64,000 bases of DNA, taken from positions 1 through 64,000 of the forward strand of contig JAFLVE010000107.1 of assembly GCA_022511445.1 (NCBI GenBank). The letters are read 5' to 3'. Position 1 is the first letter of the stretch; every line of letters starts with the position of its first letter. This DNA comes from Clostridiales bacterium. GTDB taxonomy: Bacteria; Bacillota; Clostridia; Christensenellales; Pumilibacteraceae. The position numbers and the translations under genes were made by a program. The notes under the pieces are model-generated. The model worked only from the letters and a program-made list of their open reading frames with translations. It did not search any database and was not told the DNA's origin. Positions 62,496 to 64,000 of the stretch are shown piece by piece.

Positions 62496-63698
62496 GTGAA
62501 AGAAACAAGGAAAACAATCTATGTAGATAACGCCGCGACCACCGCTATGAGCGAGCGCGCAATAAAGGCGGCGCTCCCGTATATGCAGGAGGTGTACGGC
62601 AATCCGTCGTCGCTTCACACGGTTGGGCAAGTCGCGAAGGAAGCGTTGGAGGCTGCTCGTGAGAGGATTGCGGCACGGCTTAACTGCGATCCGCGCGAGG
62701 TGTATTTTACTTCGGGCGGAAGCGAGGCGGACAATCAGGCAATTCGTTCGGCGGCGGAAAACGGATTAAAGCGCGGCAAGAAGCATATTATTTCGACTGC
62801 GTTCGAGCATCACGCCGTATTACACACGCTAAAAAAGCTGGAGCGCGACGGGTTTGAAGTGACCTATCTTCCCGTGGGCGAAAAGGGAATAGTGACAAAG
62901 GAACAGGTGGAGGCGGCGATTCGTCCCGACACGGCGCTTGTTACTATTATGTTTGCAAACAACGAGATAGGCACGATTCAGCCCATTGCGGAAATAGGCG
63001 CGGTCTGCAAGGCGAAGGGCGTACCCTTCCACACCGACGCGGTGCAGGCGGTAGGACATATTCCCGTCGACGTCAAGGCGATGAATATCGACATGCTCTC
63101 CCTCTCCGCGCATAAATTCCACGGTCCCAAGGGCGTGGGCGCGCTATATTGCCGGCGCGGGCTTATCCTTAATAACCTTATCGACGGCGGGGCGCAGGAG
63201 CGCGGAAAGCGCGCCGGTACAGAGAATCTGCCCTGGATTGTCGCCATGGCGGAAGCGCTCGACGAGGCGTGCGAGAGCATGGATAAGGTCGCCGCAAAAG
63301 AACGTAAGCTTTTGGATAAGCTTATCGACGGACTTACAAAAATCCCGCACTCCAAGCTCAACGGCGACAGAGAAAAAAGACTTCCCTCTATTGTCAATAT
63401 GTGCTTTGAGGGAATAGAAGGCGAAGGGCTTCTTCTTCACCTTGACGACAGGGGTATTTGCGCCTCGTCCGGCTCGGCGTGCACGTCGGGCTCACTCGAC
63501 CCGTCGCACGTACTACTCTCGCTCGGGCTTCCGCACGAGGTGGCGCACGGCTCGCTTAGAATAAGCCTTTCGGAAAAAACGACAAGCGCCGACGTCGACG
63601 CGATATTAAAAGCGGTTCCCGAGGTTGTGGCGTACCTGCGCAACATGTCGCCCGTGTGGGAGGCGCTCGAAAAAGGAGAAAAACCGCACCTCCTGTAA
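62496..63698 (+). CDS. nifS: Cysteine desulfurase (NifS/IscS type)
   Basis: 400 residues from a GTG at 62496, chosen because it follows the promoter and gives the family start [19 protein letters not shown]; the frame is open further upstream across the promoter. PLP enzyme motifs: [12 protein letters not shown], the PLP lysine in [14 protein letters not shown] (~206), and the persulfide Cys in [17 protein letters not shown] (~329). It strips sulfur from cysteine for Fe-S clusters, feeding the NifU scaffold encoded 58 bp downstream. Confidence 0.94.
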   Translation: MKETRKTIYVDNAATTAMSERAIKAALPYMQEVYGNPSSLHTVGQVAKEALEAARERIAARLNCDPREVYFTSGGSEADNQAIRSAAENGLKRGKKHIISTAFEHHAVLHTLKKLERDGFEVTYLPVGEKGIVTKEQVEAAIRPDTALVTIMFANNEIGTIQPIAEIGAVCKAKGVPFHTDAVQAVGHIPVDVKAMNIDMLSLSAHKFHGPKGVGALYCRRGLILNNLIDGGAQERGKRAGTENLPWIVAMAEALDEACESMDKVAAKERKLLDKLIDGLTKIPHSKLNGDREKRLPSIVNMCFEGIEGEGLLLHLDDRGICASSGSACTSGSLDPSHVLLSLGLPHEVAHGSLRISLSEKTTSADVDAILKAVPEVVAYLRNMSPVWEALEKGEKPHLL

Positions 63699-63756
63699 TG
63701 CGGTCAAACACGGCGCCGAGCGGCGCGAAAAGAATAAAAGTTAAAGGAGAATAATT

Positions 63757-64000
63757 ATGGCATTATACAGCGAAAAGGTTATGGACCATTTCAGGAACCC
63801 GCGCAACGTGGGTAAGCTTGACGACGCCGACGGTATCGGCGAGGTGGGCAACGCGCGCTGCGGCGACATTATGAAAATTTATATTAAGGTGGAAAACGAC
63901 ATTATCGTTGACGTAAAGTTTAACACCTTCGGCTGCGGCAGCGCAATCGCTTCGTCGTCAATGGCGACCGAGATGATTAAGGGTAAGCATATAGGCGAGG
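63757..64000 (+). CDS. nifU: Iron-sulfur scaffold protein NifU/IscU (partial)
   Basis: The 81 visible residues run off the right edge. They begin [19 protein letters not shown] and contain two of the three scaffold cysteine sites, GNARCGD and [11 protein letters not shown]. Start after aaAGGAGaataattATG. It receives sulfur from the adjacent NifS to assemble clusters. The final cysteine and the C-terminus lie outside the window, so the exact subtype (NifU N-terminal type or IscU) cannot be settled. Confidence 0.93.
   Translation, partial: MALYSEKVMDHFRNPRNVGKLDDADGIGEVGNARCGDIMKIYIKVENDIIVDVKFNTFGCGSAIASSSMATEMIKGKHIGE

Overview
The window looks like a chromosomal segment from an anaerobic, low-to-mid GC Bacillota, probably an uncultured Clostridia-type bacterium. 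The basis is a YyaC/DUF1256 spore-protease-like gene, a class III (anaerobic) ribonucleotide reductase, type III glutamine synthetase (GlnN), YitT and DUF5685 family proteins, canonical sigma-A promoters, AGGAGG ribosome sites and an L10-leader RNA. The lineage is inferred from gene content, not from a marker-gene search. No rRNA, tRNA, CRISPR array, prophage or transposase was recognised.

Layout. 1-5.7 kb: the tail of an unknown protein, a hairpin- and repeat-rich gap, a divergent polyol-dehydrogenase-like protein, yyaC, and a CvpA-like membrane protein with a cysteine-repeat tail. 5.9-9.8 kb: a GH2-fold protein that seems to lack catalytic residues, and a lipoprotein. 9.9-13.6 kb: rpmG-secE-nusG-rplK-rplA-[L10 leader]-rplJ-rplL, ending in a terminator instead of running into rpoBC. 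13.8-19.3 kb: glnN, a dispersed repeat, ftsH and an anchored protein. 19.6-26.1 kb: a thioredoxin-reductase-like gene, then a tight yitT-htpG-SDR-GH36-like operon. 26.2-29.8 kb: NrdR boxes, then nrdD with a fused redoxin domain, overlapping trxB. 30.3-37.7 kb: four Sel1-repeat genes followed by an FtsK/SpoIIIE-type motor whose membrane domain is replaced by a Sel1 module. 37.7-44.8 kb: an 83-bp tandem repeat, small genes, pfk-ppx-ppk, an LRR protein and an AlkZ-related protein. 45-54.6 kb: a His-rich metal exporter with a small upstream peptide, dnaX, aspC/P-loop/thrC/trpS, and a DUF5685/J-like/membrane-protein trio. 54.7-64 kb: a dispersed repeat, a further Sel1 gene, an unknown gene, gyrB-gyrA, a DUF559 nuclease gene bracketed by inverted repeats, and nifS-nifU.

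How genes fit together. Housekeeping genes (ribosome, gyrase, DnaX, FtsH, HtpG, TrpS, Fe-S assembly) are interleaved with lineage-specific genes. NrdD plus its redoxin tail plus TrxB form a plausible NADPH-to-RNR electron path under NrdR control. Pfk, Ppx and Ppk link glycolysis with polyphosphate. AspC and ThrC belong to amino-acid synthesis.

Most unusual: (1) the Sel1 cluster ending in a soluble Sel1-FtsK fusion with two gamma-like DNA-reading domains; (2) the DUF559 endonuclease cassette exactly bracketed by inverted repeats whose solo copies lie elsewhere in the window; (3) at least six genes whose sigma-A -10 box ends only 6-8 nt before the ATG, suggesting routine leaderless transcription; (4) a mosaic of several dispersed and tandem repeat families filling nearly every gene-free gap.
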